Translations under genes and position numbers: made by a program
NCBI RefSeq assembly: GCF_001612635.1
Contig: NZ_BDAV01000008.1
Span: 62,001-126,000 of the forward strand
DNA length: 64,000 nt
Source: Nocardia africana NBRC 100379
Lineage (GTDB): Bacteria > Actinomycetota > Actinomycetes > Mycobacteriales > Mycobacteriaceae
Reading direction: 5' to 3'
Shown: positions 26,141 to 35,576 of the stretch, piece after piece
How the letters are laid out: every line of letters starts with the position of its first letter
How positions within the stretch are numbered: the first letter of the stretch is position 1
The notes under the pieces: model-generated
What the model saw: the letters and a program-made list of their open reading frames with translations, nothing else
The model's database searches: none
What the model was told of the DNA's origin: nothing

Positions 26141-27511
26141 ATGACTACAGTGAATAGCTTTGCCCATCAACAGAAGTCGGATGCTGTCTACCTCGACATC
26201 GCCGCGAACGACCACGGCGACGAGAAAGGCGCACTCGTCCACCGCGCCCTCACCCGTCTGCAGACGGCCAACCCTCACCTGGTCGAAATCGGACCAGGCG
26301 GGGGTGCGGCTGTGCAATACCTCGCCTCGAAACTCGCCCCCGGCAGCGGGGCCCGGCTGACGTTGATCGAGGCTCCCGGGGTGGTGTCGCATTCGCTGAC
26401 ATTGGCCATGGGCGCATTCGAGGCCGTGGGTACCTGCCACCTCATGCAAGGCTGGGCGAAGGACCTTGCCGCGCTGATCGCCGAGCCCGTGGACGTGATC
26501 AGCGCCTCGGCGCTCATGCACGAGGTGTACTCCTATGGGGGTGCGTACGCGGGGCTGCACACGATGATGCGGGTGCTGCCGAGCGTGATCCGTCACTACG
26601 GGTTCTTCGTCTACCGCGACGTCTACGCCGTGGATGCGCCAACCCTGCATGAACGCGTCGTGCAGTGCTACAGTTCGCCATCCTGGCTGCAGTTCCTACG
26701 AATGTTCGTGCCCCACTATCTCATCGAGGGCGCGCATCCCTACCATCACCACGACGACGAGGTCGTCGCACGACAGAACTCGCGGATAGTGCCCGTCGCC
26801 GAACTCGACACTCACGTCTGCGCCGTCATCGAGGCACCGGTCGGGCTGTTCCGAGAAGTACAGCGCCACTACATCACCCTGCGCGATCACGTCTGGAGGT
26901 CCGGGATCCTCGGGTTCGAGCCGATACTGGACGGCGAACTGTCGGTGGACTGGATCGATTTCCGCTCCGGCCACAAGCGCGTTCACTACACCCTCACAGA
27001 TTCTGTGCTGGTCTCACCGCAACGAACTGCGCTGCTGGCGGTCAGCGAACGGTACAGCGACCATTACGTGATCGACGGCGACATCTTCGATGCCGTCACC
27101 GACGCCGCGCTCATGGCCTTCCTGGCCGGTGCCGAACTCGCCGACTCCCGATGCGAACCGACATGGCGCGGGTGGCTGGCACGCGAGGGCCACGAGACCT
27201 ACGCGTACCTGACCGCGGACGATCTGCTCACCGCGTTCGCGGTGAACTCACTGGAAGGGCGGCCGGATCAAGACGCGGTGTTGATGCCGGTCTGCGCCGA
27301 GGACGTGTTCACGCGAGATCGCCGCTACTACAATCGCTTTCTCGCCAAGCGGCTCCCGAACCCGCTGATCGACGCGAAACAGCTGATCCTGTTCCAGAAC
27401 ATCCCGACCCACGACACCCACACCATGCAACAAGCGCTGGCCACACTCCAACAGCTGTGCTCCAAACCCAACATCGCCCGCCTGCACACCGCCATCCATT
27501 GGAAAGGATGA
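26141..27511 (+). CDS. SAM-dependent methyltransferase with an unknown C-terminal domain
   Basis: This is a 456-residue protein. Residues 1-190 contain a class I methyltransferase fold: SAM-binding motif I is HLVEIGPGGG (about 46-55), followed by LTLIEAPG and ISASALMHE. Residues 200-456 form a second domain with HPYHHHDDEVVARQN, WIDFRSGHKRVHYTL and a C-terminal THTMQQALATLQQL helix that I do not recognise. ATG 26141 follows GGAAGG. Its stop overlaps the CYTH gene (ATGA), so the two are made together. Confidence 0.75.
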   Translation: MTTVNSFAHQQKSDAVYLDIAANDHGDEKGALVHRALTRLQTANPHLVEIGPGGGAAVQYLASKLAPGSGARLTLIEAPGVVSHSLTLAMGAFEAVGTCHLMQGWAKDLAALIAEPVDVISASALMHEVYSYGGAYAGLHTMMRVLPSVIRHYGFFVYRDVYAVDAPTLHERVVQCYSSPSWLQFLRMFVPHYLIEGAHPYHHHDDEVVARQNSRIVPVAELDTHVCAVIEAPVGLFREVQRHYITLRDHVWRSGILGFEPILDGELSVDWIDFRSGHKRVHYTLTDSVLVSPQRTALLAVSERYSDHYVIDGDIFDAVTDAALMAFLAGAELADSRCEPTWRGWLAREGHETYAYLTADDLLTAFAVNSLEGRPDQDAVLMPVCAEDVFTRDRRYYNRFLAKRLPNPLIDAKQLILFQNIPTHDTHTMQQALATLQQLCSKPNIARLHTAIHWKG

Positions 27512-28083
27512 ACCGAATGCACCTGATCGAGGTCGAGCGCAAACGCGCCGTCGCTGACGCTGCCTCCCTGCGCGACCGACTCGCTGCCCTGGGCTACCGC
27601 GGGGACCGTCAGGTCACCGAGACCGACGTCTACTACAGCCGACCCGACGTCGACTACATGCAGACCGTCGAATGCCTTCGGGTACGCCGCCGCGCCGACT
27701 TCTGCGAGATCACCTACAAACCGCCGTCGAATCCCGGCACCCACGGCGCGAGCCACATCATCGCCAAACGCGAAATCAACGTCGCCCTTGCAGGAATCGA
27801 GAACAGCGACGCTGCACGCGCACTGCTCGAGGCTGTCGGAATGCGCGAACTGGCGGTCGTGGAAAAGAATCGGCACGTATTCTGCCACCCCGATCGTGAC
27901 GACACCGTCATTGCTCTCGACAGTGTCACCGGTGCAGGCGAATTCGTCGAGACCGAGGTGTCCGCGACCGACCAGCACGACGCGGCAACTCACCTCAAGC
28001 AGATCGAGCGCGAGCTGGGTATCGACACACTGCCGGTCGTCACGCTGCCCTACCGCGACTTGGTGATGATGGCTACGCGATGA
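27508..28083 (+). CDS. CYTH-domain protein (class IV adenylate cyclase / triphosphate tunnel enzyme)
   Basis: This is a 191-residue CYTH protein. The N-terminal EVERK (ExExK) motif is followed by ETDVYYSRP, LRVRRR, EITYKPP, AKREINV and EFVETEVSA strands, supplying the alternating acidic and basic residues that line the tunnel and bind metal-triphosphate. Members hydrolyse inorganic or thiamine triphosphate or make cAMP; the substrate cannot be read from sequence. ATG 27508 overlaps the methyltransferase stop; ATG 27517 is an alternative. Confidence 0.85.
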   Translation: MNRMHLIEVERKRAVADAASLRDRLAALGYRGDRQVTETDVYYSRPDVDYMQTVECLRVRRRADFCEITYKPPSNPGTHGASHIIAKREINVALAGIENSDAARALLEAVGMRELAVVEKNRHVFCHPDRDDTVIALDSVTGAGEFVETEVSATDQHDAATHLKQIERELGIDTLPVVTLPYRDLVMMATR

Positions 28084-28177
28084 TGGATTGACATCGGATG
28101 ATGCTTACCACGCCGGGACCGAACCGACGTTCTCCTCGGCGCCTCGTGTGGTGCCGGGCCTCGCACCGGGTACGCGT

Positions 28178-28669
28178 TCAGTCCGGCAGCCCTGCTCCGG
28201 TCGGGCGCAGACCGAGGCGCGCGAGTTCGCTCAGCACGGCCGCGACGGCGTCCGGGACGGCCGCCGCCACCGGGCCGGACAGGCCGACGCCCGGATCGAG
28301 GCGCTGTGCCTCGACCGCCACGACGACGAGTTCGGCCGGGACCCGGCCCAAGACTCGCGCGAGCGGCAGCGCGTCCGGTATGCCCAGCGCATGCGTGCCG
28401 GTGGCGCGAGCGCACCCGCGCAGGGCCTCGACCGTGGTGCGCCACACCCGCCCGGGAGCCGAGGGATCGCACCGCACCGCGTCCACGACCACCGCGAGTT
28501 CGACATCGGCCCACAGGTCGAGAAGGCTCGTCGGATCGCCGTCACACCGCGCCACCGTCACGGCCGGGATGCACAGCGATTCCAGACGGCGGACCACGGC
28601 GGGGCCGATGCCGTCGTCGTGCCGGTAGTCGTTCCCGACGCCGATCACCACAGCCCGCGCTGCGGTCAT
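28178..28669 (-). CDS. Hydrogenase maturation protease for the group 3b enzyme
   Basis: This is a 163-residue M52-family endopeptidase. The motif VVIGVGNDYRHDDGIGP is the usual GxGNxxxxDDGxG with His in place of one residue, followed by VVVDAVRCD. ATG 28669 overlaps the hyhL stop by 4 bases, so it is the last gene of the hyh operon and should cleave the short HyhL tail. It is only distantly similar to the protease at 5349-5825, fitting substrate-specific proteases. Confidence 0.9.
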   Translation of the reverse strand: MTAARAVVIGVGNDYRHDDGIGPAVVRRLESLCIPAVTVARCDGDPTSLLDLWADVELAVVVDAVRCDPSAPGRVWRTTVEALRGCARATGTHALGIPDALPLARVLGRVPAELVVVAVEAQRLDPGVGLSGPVAAAVPDAVAAVLSELARLGLRPTGAGLPD

Positions 28670-29958
28670 CGGCGCACCAGGTCGAGGTCGAGGAAGTGTG
28701 CCGAGCAGGAGATGCACGGGTCGTAGTTGCGGATCGTGCGTTCACACAGGTGGGTGAGAGCCGCATCGTCCAGTCCGAGATTGGCCTCGACCACCCGGCG
28801 CAGGTCGTCCTCGATCGCGGCCTGGTTCTGCGAGGTGGGCGGAACGATGGTGGCCGCCCTCACGACGCCGGCGTCGTCGGTTTCGTATCGGTGGTAGAGC
28901 ACCCCGCGCGGAGCTTCGCTGACGCCGTGGCCGACGCCGGCACGTGGCCGCGCCGCGACCGCCGGTCGCGTGGGTCGCTCGTAGTCACCGATCAGCCGGA
29001 GCGCTTCGTCGACGGCGTAGACGAGTTCGACGGCGCGAACCAGGATGCTGCGGAACGGATTACGGCACTGTGCCCGCAGCCCGATGGCCTCGGCGACCGC
29101 GCGGGCGGGCGGTGACAGTTGCGCGGAGTTGAGGCTGTAGCGGGCGAGCGGACCGGTCAGATATCGACGGCCGTCCAACCGGGCGTGCAACGCGGTGGAA
29201 TGCGGCACCTGCCCTTCGACGACGTGCGCACCGAAATCGGCTGCGGTGAACGATGTTCCGGTGCTGCTGCGCAGAGTGCCGTCTTCGATGGCGTACCCGT
29301 CCGGCGCGGTGACGGCGAGGAGGTCGTGGTCGAGCTCGAGGTCGGGAAATTCGAATCCCGCGGCGAATTCGGCGGTCTCGACGGCGTAGTCCCGCGCGCG
29401 ACGCAGCTGTTCGGCGACCGGCCCGAACCGGGCCCGTTCCGGTACCGCGTAGAAGCCGCCGACCCGGACATTGATCGGATGGATCGAGCGGCCCCCGACG
29501 AGTTCGAGCAGGCTGTTGCCCGCCTTCTTCACCGCCAGACCGTGTTCCACCAATTCCCGGTGGTCGGCGGCCAGCGCGACGGCATCGGGATAGCCGAGGA
29601 AATCGGGCAGGTGCAGCAGGTAGATGTGCAGGGCGTGGCTGGCGATCCACTCACCGCAGTACAGCAGCCGCCGCAGCGCCGCCAGCGGCGGGTCGAGGCG
29701 GATACCGCAGAGCTGTTCGACTGCGTTGCACGCACTGGTCTGATAGGCCACCGGGCAGATTCCGCAGATGCGCGCGGTGATATCGGGCGGCTCGGTGTAC
29801 GCCCTGCCCCGCAGGAACGCCTCGAAGAACCGTGGCGGCTCGTAGATGTTCAGTTCCGCACGCGTGACCTTGTCGTCCTCGACCACGACCCGCAGGGCCC
29901 CCTCCCCCTCCACGCGAGCCAGCGAATTCACCGTCAATCGCCTACTGCGGCGGCTCAT
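28666..29958 (-). CDS. hyhL: Group 3b [NiFe] hydrogenase large subunit
   Basis: This is a 430-residue catalytic subunit. L1 is [11 protein letters not shown] (63-73) with C65 and C68; L2 is [10 protein letters not shown], with C415 and C418 and cleavage expected after H421, removing nine residues. These motifs and the neighbouring FeS/FAD subunits identify the bidirectional NAD(P)-linked group 3b (sulfhydrogenase-type) enzymes. The N-terminus overlaps the hyhS end by 17 bases. Confidence 0.95.
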   Translation of the reverse strand: MSRRSRRLTVNSLARVEGEGALRVVVEDDKVTRAELNIYEPPRFFEAFLRGRAYTEPPDITARICGICPVAYQTSACNAVEQLCGIRLDPPLAALRRLLYCGEWIASHALHIYLLHLPDFLGYPDAVALAADHRELVEHGLAVKKAGNSLLELVGGRSIHPINVRVGGFYAVPERARFGPVAEQLRRARDYAVETAEFAAGFEFPDLELDHDLLAVTAPDGYAIEDGTLRSSTGTSFTAADFGAHVVEGQVPHSTALHARLDGRRYLTGPLARYSLNSAQLSPPARAVAEAIGLRAQCRNPFRSILVRAVELVYAVDEALRLIGDYERPTRPAVAARPRAGVGHGVSEAPRGVLYHRYETDDAGVVRAATIVPPTSQNQAAIEDDLRRVVEANLGLDDAALTHLCERTIRNYDPCISCSAHFLDLDLVRR

Positions 29959-30715
29959 CTCGCCCCCTCTCCGCAAACGGCGGTGCGGCCGCGGCGACGG
30001 TGGCGAACACCCGATCGACGTCGTCGTAGGACATGCCGTTGACGCGCAGGATCGGAAGCAGCGCACCGATATTGGGGCGTGCCATCGGCCCGAAGCAGCC
30101 GAAACAGCCGCGGTGGTACGACGGGCACAGGGCGCCGCAACCCGCCTGGGTGACCGGGCCCAGGCACGGTATGCCATCGGCGACCATGACGCAGGTATTG
30201 CCGCGGCGCTTGCATTCGGTGCACACACTGGTGTTCGGCAGATCGGGCACCCGGCCGGCCAGCAGGGCGCAGAGGGTGTCGAGGAGCTGGCGGCGGTCGA
30301 TCGGGCAGCCCCGCAGTTCGTAGTCCACTCGCACATGCGCGGCGATCGGGGTCACGGTGTCCAGCGTCGAGATGTACTCCGGGCTCGCGTACACGATCGA
30401 GGTGAACTCGCCCATATCGGCGAAGTTGCGCAGCGCCTGAATGCCGCCGTGGCTCGCGCAGGCGCCGATCGTGACGAGAATGCGTGACTGCGAACGGATT
30501 TCGGCGATCCGATCGACCTCTTCGGGTGTGGAGACCGACCCCTCGACCAGCGACACGTCGTAGGGCCCGGGTTCGACCGCACTGGACGCCTCGGTGAAAT
30601 GCGCGATCCGGATCCGGCCCGCGAGCGTCAGCAACTCGTCCTCGCAGTCCAGCAAGGTGAGCTGGCAGCCGTCGCAGGAGGTGAACTTCCATACCGCGAG
30701 TGTCGGGACGGCCAT
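29942..30715 (-). CDS. hyhS: Group 3b hydrogenase small subunit
   Basis: This is a 257-residue delta-type small subunit. The proximal cluster CxxC is C14/C17 (TSCDGC), with [11 protein letters not shown] and LRGCPIDR supplying the other ligands. Further Cys groups ([29 protein letters not shown]) bind two more 4Fe-4S clusters. ATG 30715 overlaps the hyhG stop (TGATG). Electrons pass from HyhL through this subunit to HyhG/HyhB. Confidence 0.94.
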   Translation of the reverse strand: MAVPTLAVWKFTSCDGCQLTLLDCEDELLTLAGRIRIAHFTEASSAVEPGPYDVSLVEGSVSTPEEVDRIAEIRSQSRILVTIGACASHGGIQALRNFADMGEFTSIVYASPEYISTLDTVTPIAAHVRVDYELRGCPIDRRQLLDTLCALLAGRVPDLPNTSVCTECKRRGNTCVMVADGIPCLGPVTQAGCGALCPSYHRGCFGCFGPMARPNIGALLPILRVNGMSYDDVDRVFATVAAAAPPFAERGRDEPPQ

Positions 30716-31569
30716 CACAACTCCCGCACCGTCATCAGCGGTCCGGCCACCGCGTAGTCGACGACGGGACCGTCCCGGCAGATCAGTAGCGGCCCGAGCT
30801 GGCAGTGGCCGCACCGGCCCACGCCGCACTGCATAGTGCGCTCCATCGACAGCCGGATGTCGCCGCGTGCCACGCCGTGACGAATCAAGGTCTGCGCGCA
30901 GAACCGCATCATCGGTTCCGGCCCGCACAGGAAAGCGGTCGTGCGCGCGGGATCGACGACGAGCGTGCGGAGCGGTTCGGTGACGAAGCCGACCCGTCCG
31001 GTCCAGCCGGGAGCCGGGTGATCGACGGTCTGATACAGCTCGAGCCGGCCGTCGGCCCGCCATGCGCGCTGATCGTGCCGGAAGAGGATCTCACCGGGGG
31101 TCCGGGCGCCGGTGATCAGCACGATCCGGCCGTATTCGGATCGCCGCGCCAGCGCCTCCAGCACGATCGGACGCAGCGGCGCCACGCCGACTCCACCGCC
31201 GACCACGACCAGATCGCGGCCGACGGCCGAGTCCAGATCCCACCCGGTGCCGAACGGCCCGCGCACCCCGATCACCGCACCGGGAGGGGCGTCGTACAGT
31301 GCGGCGCTCACCGCGCCGACCGAGCGAATCGTGTGCTCGAGGAAATCACCGGAGGCGCACGGATCGCCGCTGATCGAGATGGCGATCTCGCCCACCCCGA
31401 ATCGGTAGAGCATCATGAACTGACCGGCCCGGAACCGTTGTGCCGCACCATCTATCGGGGCGAGGATCAAGGTGGCGGTATCCGCGGTCTGCGCGATCCG
31501 GTCGACCACCCGGTAACGACGCATGGTGTCCGGGTCGGTCACCACGGCCGCGGCCGGCGCGCTGCTCAC
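30715..31569 (-). CDS. hyhG: Group 3b hydrogenase gamma subunit, FAD/NAD(P)-binding
   Basis: This is a 284-residue ferredoxin-reductase-like subunit. It has an FAD domain ([21 protein letters not shown], shortened here), an NAD(P) domain ([15 protein letters not shown] and FLCGPEPMM) and a C-terminal 2Fe-2S site with C248, C253, C256 and C264. GTG 31569 overlaps the preceding stop (GTGA). It exchanges electrons with NAD(P)H. Confidence 0.93.
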   Translation of the reverse strand: MSSAPAAAVVTDPDTMRRYRVVDRIAQTADTATLILAPIDGAAQRFRAGQFMMLYRFGVGEIAISISGDPCASGDFLEHTIRSVGAVSAALYDAPPGAVIGVRGPFGTGWDLDSAVGRDLVVVGGGVGVAPLRPIVLEALARRSEYGRIVLITGARTPGEILFRHDQRAWRADGRLELYQTVDHPAPGWTGRVGFVTEPLRTLVVDPARTTAFLCGPEPMMRFCAQTLIRHGVARGDIRLSMERTMQCGVGRCGHCQLGPLLICRDGPVVDYAVAGPLMTVREL

Positions 31570-32072
31570 CACCCACCTCCGATCTCGGCTCGGCTCGGCG
31601 CGGCGGCGGCCGCATCGCTGGGATTGCGGTAGAGGTTCAGCAACCTCGCCCGGGTGGCCTGCAGCCGCTCCACGAGTGCCTCGAAGAGCAGCAAGGTGAG
31701 GGTGTAGCCGAATTTCGGGTCGGCATCGGCGATGTCGGCCAGGCGGGTCGCGTCGAATTCGATCGCCTCCACGGGCTCGGTGGTGACCGCGCCGAAGTGC
31801 CAGCGGTACGGCGGCACCAGCCACGACCATCCGAGCAGATCACCGGGACCCAGGGTCTGTACCACGCAGGGATCGCGGCCGGGAAGCGCCGCGTCCACGG
31901 CCACACATCCCGAGCGGAGGAGCCAGCACCGGTCGGCGCGGCGCCCCTCGGTGATCAACCGCCGGCCGGCGGAATAGCGGACGTTTCGCCCGGCTCGCGC
32001 GAGCGTGTCGAGTTTGCCGCGGTCCAGCGAGGCGAGCGGCGCGAAGGCCGACAACTCCTCAGCGGTGGTCAT
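31566..32072 (-). CDS. Cyclic-nucleotide-binding-domain protein without DNA-binding domain
   Basis: This is a 168-residue protein with a Crp-type beta-barrel: RRLITEGRRADRCWLLRSG and LGPGDLLGWSWLVPPYRW mark the barrel and cap. After a long C-helix (YTLTLLLFEALVERLQATRA) it stops; there is no helix-turn-helix. It is embedded in the hyh operon with 4- and 14-base overlaps. A ligand-sensing or structural role on the hydrogenase is more likely than direct DNA binding. Confidence 0.85.
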   Translation of the reverse strand: MTTAEELSAFAPLASLDRGKLDTLARAGRNVRYSAGRRLITEGRRADRCWLLRSGCVAVDAALPGRDPCVVQTLGPGDLLGWSWLVPPYRWHFGAVTTEPVEAIEFDATRLADIADADPKFGYTLTLLLFEALVERLQATRARLLNLYRNPSDAAAAAPSRAEIGGGW

Positions 32073-33189
32073 CCTCGCCTCCTTCGACCGTCTCGGCCAG
32101 GCGGGCGACCTCGACCGTCAAGTCGATACCCGCCGGGCACCACGCGATGCAGCGCCCGCACCCCACACAGCCGGAACTGCCGAACTGGTCGTACCAGGTA
32201 CTCAACTTGTGGGTCAGCCACTGCCGATACCGGCTCTCGCCCGACTGCCGCACACTGCCGCCGTGCAGATGGGAGAAGTCGAGTTCGAAGCACGAGGCCC
32301 AGCGCTCCCAGCGCTCGGCATGGTCGCCGGTGAGATCGGTGACGTCCTCGGTGGTGGTGCAGAAGCAGGTGGGGCACACCATCGTGCAGTTGGCACAGGT
32401 GAGGCAGCGGCTCGCGACGTCCTGCCAGTGGGGTGACTCGTGGGAGCGGCGAAGCACATCGCGCACATCGACATCCGGCATGCCGCGTCCCATCCGGCCC
32501 GCCGCCGCCGCGACCTCGGCGCGGGCCGCCGATATCTCCGCCTCCGAACTCGGCTCGGTGACCAGTTCGGCGGCGATGCGCGCACCCGCCTCGGTGCCGA
32601 CGTCGACGAGGAACCGGTGCCCGGCGTCGTCGATGCGTTCGGTGAGGGCGAGGTCGTAGCCGGAGGACACGTCCGGGCCGGTGTGCATCGACGCGCAGAA
32701 GCACACCCCGCCGGGCTCGGTGCAGTTCACGCCGATGACGAACAGCTCCCGCCGCCGCGCCGCGAACCCCGAGTCGGGATGCGCGCCGCCGCCGAGCACC
32801 TGCCCGAGCACGCCGATCGCGGCCATATCGCAGCCGCGCACGCCGAGGAAGGCGGTGGGCGTCGGATTATCCTGCACGGGTTCGGCATTCAGATCCGCGT
32901 CGAGCCGGGCGATCCGGCGATGGGGCGGGTGGAGGAATTGTTTCCACGATCCCGGACCGGCCGAATGCGAGAAGACGGCTTCGTCGTCGCGCCGGAACAG
33001 CCGATATCGCCCCGGCTCGGTATGCACTCCCCATCCCCCGGGCAGCCGGTCGCCCGAATCGAGTTCGTCGAGGACGATCGCCCCGTCGCGCACCTGCGGG
33101 CCGATGACCCGGTAGCCGTGCTCGACGAGGACGGTGACGAGCCGATCCAGGCCCGCCCGGTCGATCGTCACGGTGTCGCCGATGGTCAT
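32059..33189 (-). CDS. hyhB: Group 3b hydrogenase beta subunit, 4Fe-4S
   Basis: This is a 376-residue sulfhydrogenase beta-type subunit. Two ferredoxin-like motifs lie in the last third: CLTCANCTMVCPTCFC and CVGCGRCIAWCPAG, for two 4Fe-4S clusters. Earlier NCTEPGGVCFCASM supplies further cysteines. It carries electrons between HyhS and HyhG. It is the first gene of the operon; the DosR-like pair lies about 85-110 bases upstream. Confidence 0.93.
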   Translation of the reverse strand: MTIGDTVTIDRAGLDRLVTVLVEHGYRVIGPQVRDGAIVLDELDSGDRLPGGWGVHTEPGRYRLFRRDDEAVFSHSAGPGSWKQFLHPPHRRIARLDADLNAEPVQDNPTPTAFLGVRGCDMAAIGVLGQVLGGGAHPDSGFAARRRELFVIGVNCTEPGGVCFCASMHTGPDVSSGYDLALTERIDDAGHRFLVDVGTEAGARIAAELVTEPSSEAEISAARAEVAAAAGRMGRGMPDVDVRDVLRRSHESPHWQDVASRCLTCANCTMVCPTCFCTTTEDVTDLTGDHAERWERWASCFELDFSHLHGGSVRQSGESRYRQWLTHKLSTWYDQFGSSGCVGCGRCIAWCPAGIDLTVEVARLAETVEGGEDDHR

Positions 33190-33269
33190 GTGGAGCCTCT
33201 GTTCGCCGCACAGTCGGCATTCGTCGCCGGTTCAGGATCCAGCCTCGTCGCGGGGCTGCCCGATCGGGA

Positions 33270-33304
33270 GCGCCGAAGGTCCCGGCCGTAGGGCCGGAAG
33301 GCCC
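33270..33304. promoter_or_regulatory. Two DosR-like boxes upstream of hyhB
   Basis: Read on the minus strand, GGGCC-TTCC-GGCCC (33291-33304) and GGGAC-CTTC-GGCGC (33270-33283) resemble the DosR core GGGAC-N4-GTCCC; centres are 21 bases apart, two helical turns, as in paired DosR promoters. The flanks of the first (TTC before GGG) also fit. Mycobacterial group 3b hydrogenase genes belong to the hypoxic DosR regulon, which supports the reading. The remaining bases of the 344-base gap 33190-33533 hold no gene I can support. Confidence 0.6.
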
Positions 33305-33533
33305 GAATCGGATCGATGCACGACCACGCCGAGACCCCCGCAGGTCCAGCTCTCCGGATCATCGACGGGTCCGGCCAGCGGATCGCCGGAAACCGGATTC
33401 GCACCGATGGTGCCGGGTAGACTTTCGCCGCGTGCGGGAAGCGGCCGGGTCGCCGATTCCCGTTGCCCGCAACACGTTCGACACGGCACCACGAATGTCG
33501 CCGTTGCCACTTCGTCTCGGAAAGGACTGCGAC

Positions 33534-34337
33534 GTGGAATCCGGCTCCCCTGTCGACCTGCGACAGAACCAGCCCCACACCGCCCGCATGTACGACTACT
33601 ACCTCGGCGGTCAGGACCACTACAGCGCGGACGCGGAAGCGGCCGAGAAGGTCGTGGCGACCTGGCCCGGAGTGCGGGTGGCCGCGCAGCAGAACCGGGC
33701 CTTCATCCACCGCGTCACACGGTTCCTGGCGAACGCGGGGATTCGTCAATTCCTCGATATCGGAACGGGTATCCCCACCGAGCCGAATCTGCATCAGGTG
33801 GCCCAGCAGGTCGCCCCCGAGGCACGAGTCGTCTACGTCGACAACGATCCGATCGTGCTCGTCCACGCCCGGGCGTTGATGATCAGCTCCCCGGAGGGAC
33901 GCACCAACTACATCTCCGCCGACGTCACCACCCCCGAAGCGATTCTCGACGCCCCCGGGCTGCACGAGACACTGGACCTGACCCGGCCGGTCGCGGTCAG
34001 CCTCAACGCGCTGATGCACTTCGTCCCCGACGGGCAGGACGCCTACGGAATCATCGAGACGCTGATGAAGCGGTTCGTACCCGGCTCGTACCTGGTGATG
34101 ACGCATGTCACCCCGGACTTCGATCCGACGGCCATTGCGACCGTGGTCGACATCTACCGCCGCAGCGGCCTGCCGTGTCAGGTCCGCAGCCGCGACCAAT
34201 TCGCGCGCTTCTTCGACGGCATGGAGCTGATCGAACCGGGTGTCGAGGTACCGCACCGCTGGCGCCCCGACGGTGTCGCACCCCCGAAGAAGATGGACGC
34301 GCAGGTGTCCGCCTACGCGGCCGTCGCACGCAAGTGA
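33534..34337 (+). CDS. SAM-dependent methyltransferase, PF04672/DUF574 family
   Basis: This is a 267-residue protein starting at GTG 33534, behind GGAAAGGA. Family marks are RMYDYYLGGQDHYSADAEAA, motif I FLDIGTGIPTEPNLH, VVYVDNDPIVL and LNALMHFVPD. This family is greatly expanded in actinomycetes and mostly uncharacterised; the substrate is unknown. It stands alone, divergent from the hyh operon, and could share the hypoxic control region. Confidence 0.9.
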   Translation: MESGSPVDLRQNQPHTARMYDYYLGGQDHYSADAEAAEKVVATWPGVRVAAQQNRAFIHRVTRFLANAGIRQFLDIGTGIPTEPNLHQVAQQVAPEARVVYVDNDPIVLVHARALMISSPEGRTNYISADVTTPEAILDAPGLHETLDLTRPVAVSLNALMHFVPDGQDAYGIIETLMKRFVPGSYLVMTHVTPDFDPTAIATVVDIYRRSGLPCQVRSRDQFARFFDGMELIEPGVEVPHRWRPDGVAPPKKMDAQVSAYAAVARK

Positions 34338-34401
34338 TCCGGTCCCCGCAGCGGCCGGAATGGACTCTGCCGTAACGATTTCGGCCCCCGCGGCCCTGAA
34401 C

Positions 34402-34432
34402 GCCGTCCCGCGCTATCGGCACGCGGGACGGC
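34402..34432. terminator. Perfect 11-bp hairpin after the methyltransferase gene
   Basis: GCCGTCCCGCG (34402-34412) pairs perfectly with CGCGGGACGGC (34422-34432) around a 9-base loop, 65 bases after the methyltransferase stop. No T-run follows, as is usual for actinobacterial hairpin terminators. It would also stop convergent transcription from 34608. The rest of the 270-base gap shows no intact gene; a short minus-strand relic (34444-34500, DRAARRAFDDGRWQWM) is possible. Confidence 0.5.
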
Positions 34433-34607
34433 CGAACGACGTTGGACTACATCCACTGCCACCGCCCGTCGTCGAACGCGCGGCGGGCGGCGCGATCCAT
34501 GTCGGCCACCTAGCCGTGGCCCACCTCCGCCGGCACGCTGCCGTCGGCGGGGATTGTGCGTCGGGAACGTCGGTTCCCGTTCCGGCATCGGTCCATTCGC
34601 CGACGTG

Positions 34608-35552
34608 TCAGTCCGTGGTCGGAAGGACGACGACCTTGCCCGGCAACGTCCCCGCGGCCGCCCGGGCGTGCACCGACGCCAGTTCCGCCAGCGGGACACG
34701 CTCGTCGACATCGATGATCAACTCGCGACGGTCCACGCGCGCAACGAGTTCCGCCAGTTGCCGCGCGTCGCTGCGAACGTAGACGTCCACCGCGCGCACA
34801 CCGCGTGCCTCGTCGGCCGGGGCGGGCATCCACACGGTGGTGCCGACCACGACGCCACCGTCGCGGACCAGCCCGGCCAGCGCCTCGAACTCGGCCGGAG
34901 CGATCGGCGCGAGGTTGAGCAGGACGTCGATCGGCTCGGTCACCGCGGCGGTCACCTCGGTGGTGGTGTGATCGACGACCTCGTCGGCACCCCGCGCCTC
35001 GACGCGCTCGCGGCTGCGCGGACTGCCGGTGGCGATCACAGACGCGCCGGCCGCCTTGGCCAGCTGGACCGCGTAACCACCCACGGCTCCGCCGGCGCCG
35101 CTGATCAGGATCCGCTGCCCGGGCTTCAGTTCGGCGTGGTCGAACAGCGCCTGCCACGCGGTGAGTCCGACCAGGGGCAGCGCGGCCGCATCGGCGAGCG
35201 GGACGCTCGCCGGCGCCGCCGCCAGAATCTCCGCGGGCGCGAGGACGTATTCCGCCGCGGCGCCGTCGTCGGTGAACGGCAGGAAGCCGATGACCCGGTC
35301 ACCGGCCTGCCACCCATCGACGCCCTCGCCGAGTGCGTCGATGGTTCCCGCGACGTCCAGGCCGGGAATGTGCGGCAGGGTCAGGGGCATCGGGCCCTGC
35401 ATGAATCCCGCGCGGATATTGCCGTCGACGCTGTTGAACGATGTCGCCGCGACGCGCACTCGCACCTGGCCGGGACCGGGAAGCGGCTGGTCGGCGTCCT
35501 CGTAGCGCAGGACCTCGGGATCGCCGTACTCGTGAAATCGAATCGCCTTCAT
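34608..35552 (-). CDS. NADP-dependent MDR oxidoreductase (quinone oxidoreductase-like)
   Basis: This is a 314-residue medium-chain dehydrogenase/reductase of the zinc-free quinone reductase branch. It begins MKAIRFHEYGDPEVLRYED; the Rossmann motif is SGAGGAVGGYAVQLA (about 151-165), with VIATGSPRSRE after the second strand, suggesting NADPH. It is divergent from a MarR gene, with three operators between, so it is likely induced by the ligand of that MarR protein, often an electrophile or phenol. Confidence 0.9.
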   Translation of the reverse strand: MKAIRFHEYGDPEVLRYEDADQPLPGPGQVRVRVAATSFNSVDGNIRAGFMQGPMPLTLPHIPGLDVAGTIDALGEGVDGWQAGDRVIGFLPFTDDGAAAEYVLAPAEILAAAPASVPLADAAALPLVGLTAWQALFDHAELKPGQRILISGAGGAVGGYAVQLAKAAGASVIATGSPRSRERVEARGADEVVDHTTTEVTAAVTEPIDVLLNLAPIAPAEFEALAGLVRDGGVVVGTTVWMPAPADEARGVRAVDVYVRSDARQLAELVARVDRRELIIDVDERVPLAELASVHARAAAGTLPGKVVVLPTTD

Positions 35553-35576
35553 CGTGGTGCCTCACTCTCGACGTAA

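Noticed and set aside
22935..28083. Integrated mobile island
   Set aside because: No integrase, tRNA or flanking direct repeat is visible; only gene content and one low-GC pocket hint at transfer.
31566..32072. Full Crp/Fnr transcription factor
   Set aside because: The protein ends after the C-helix with no helix-turn-helix, and no frameshifted HTH is seen downstream.
34444..34500. Short minus-strand ORF end (DRAARRAFDDGRWQWM)
   Set aside because: Only 17 codons, no ribosome site and a stop just upstream; at most a relic.
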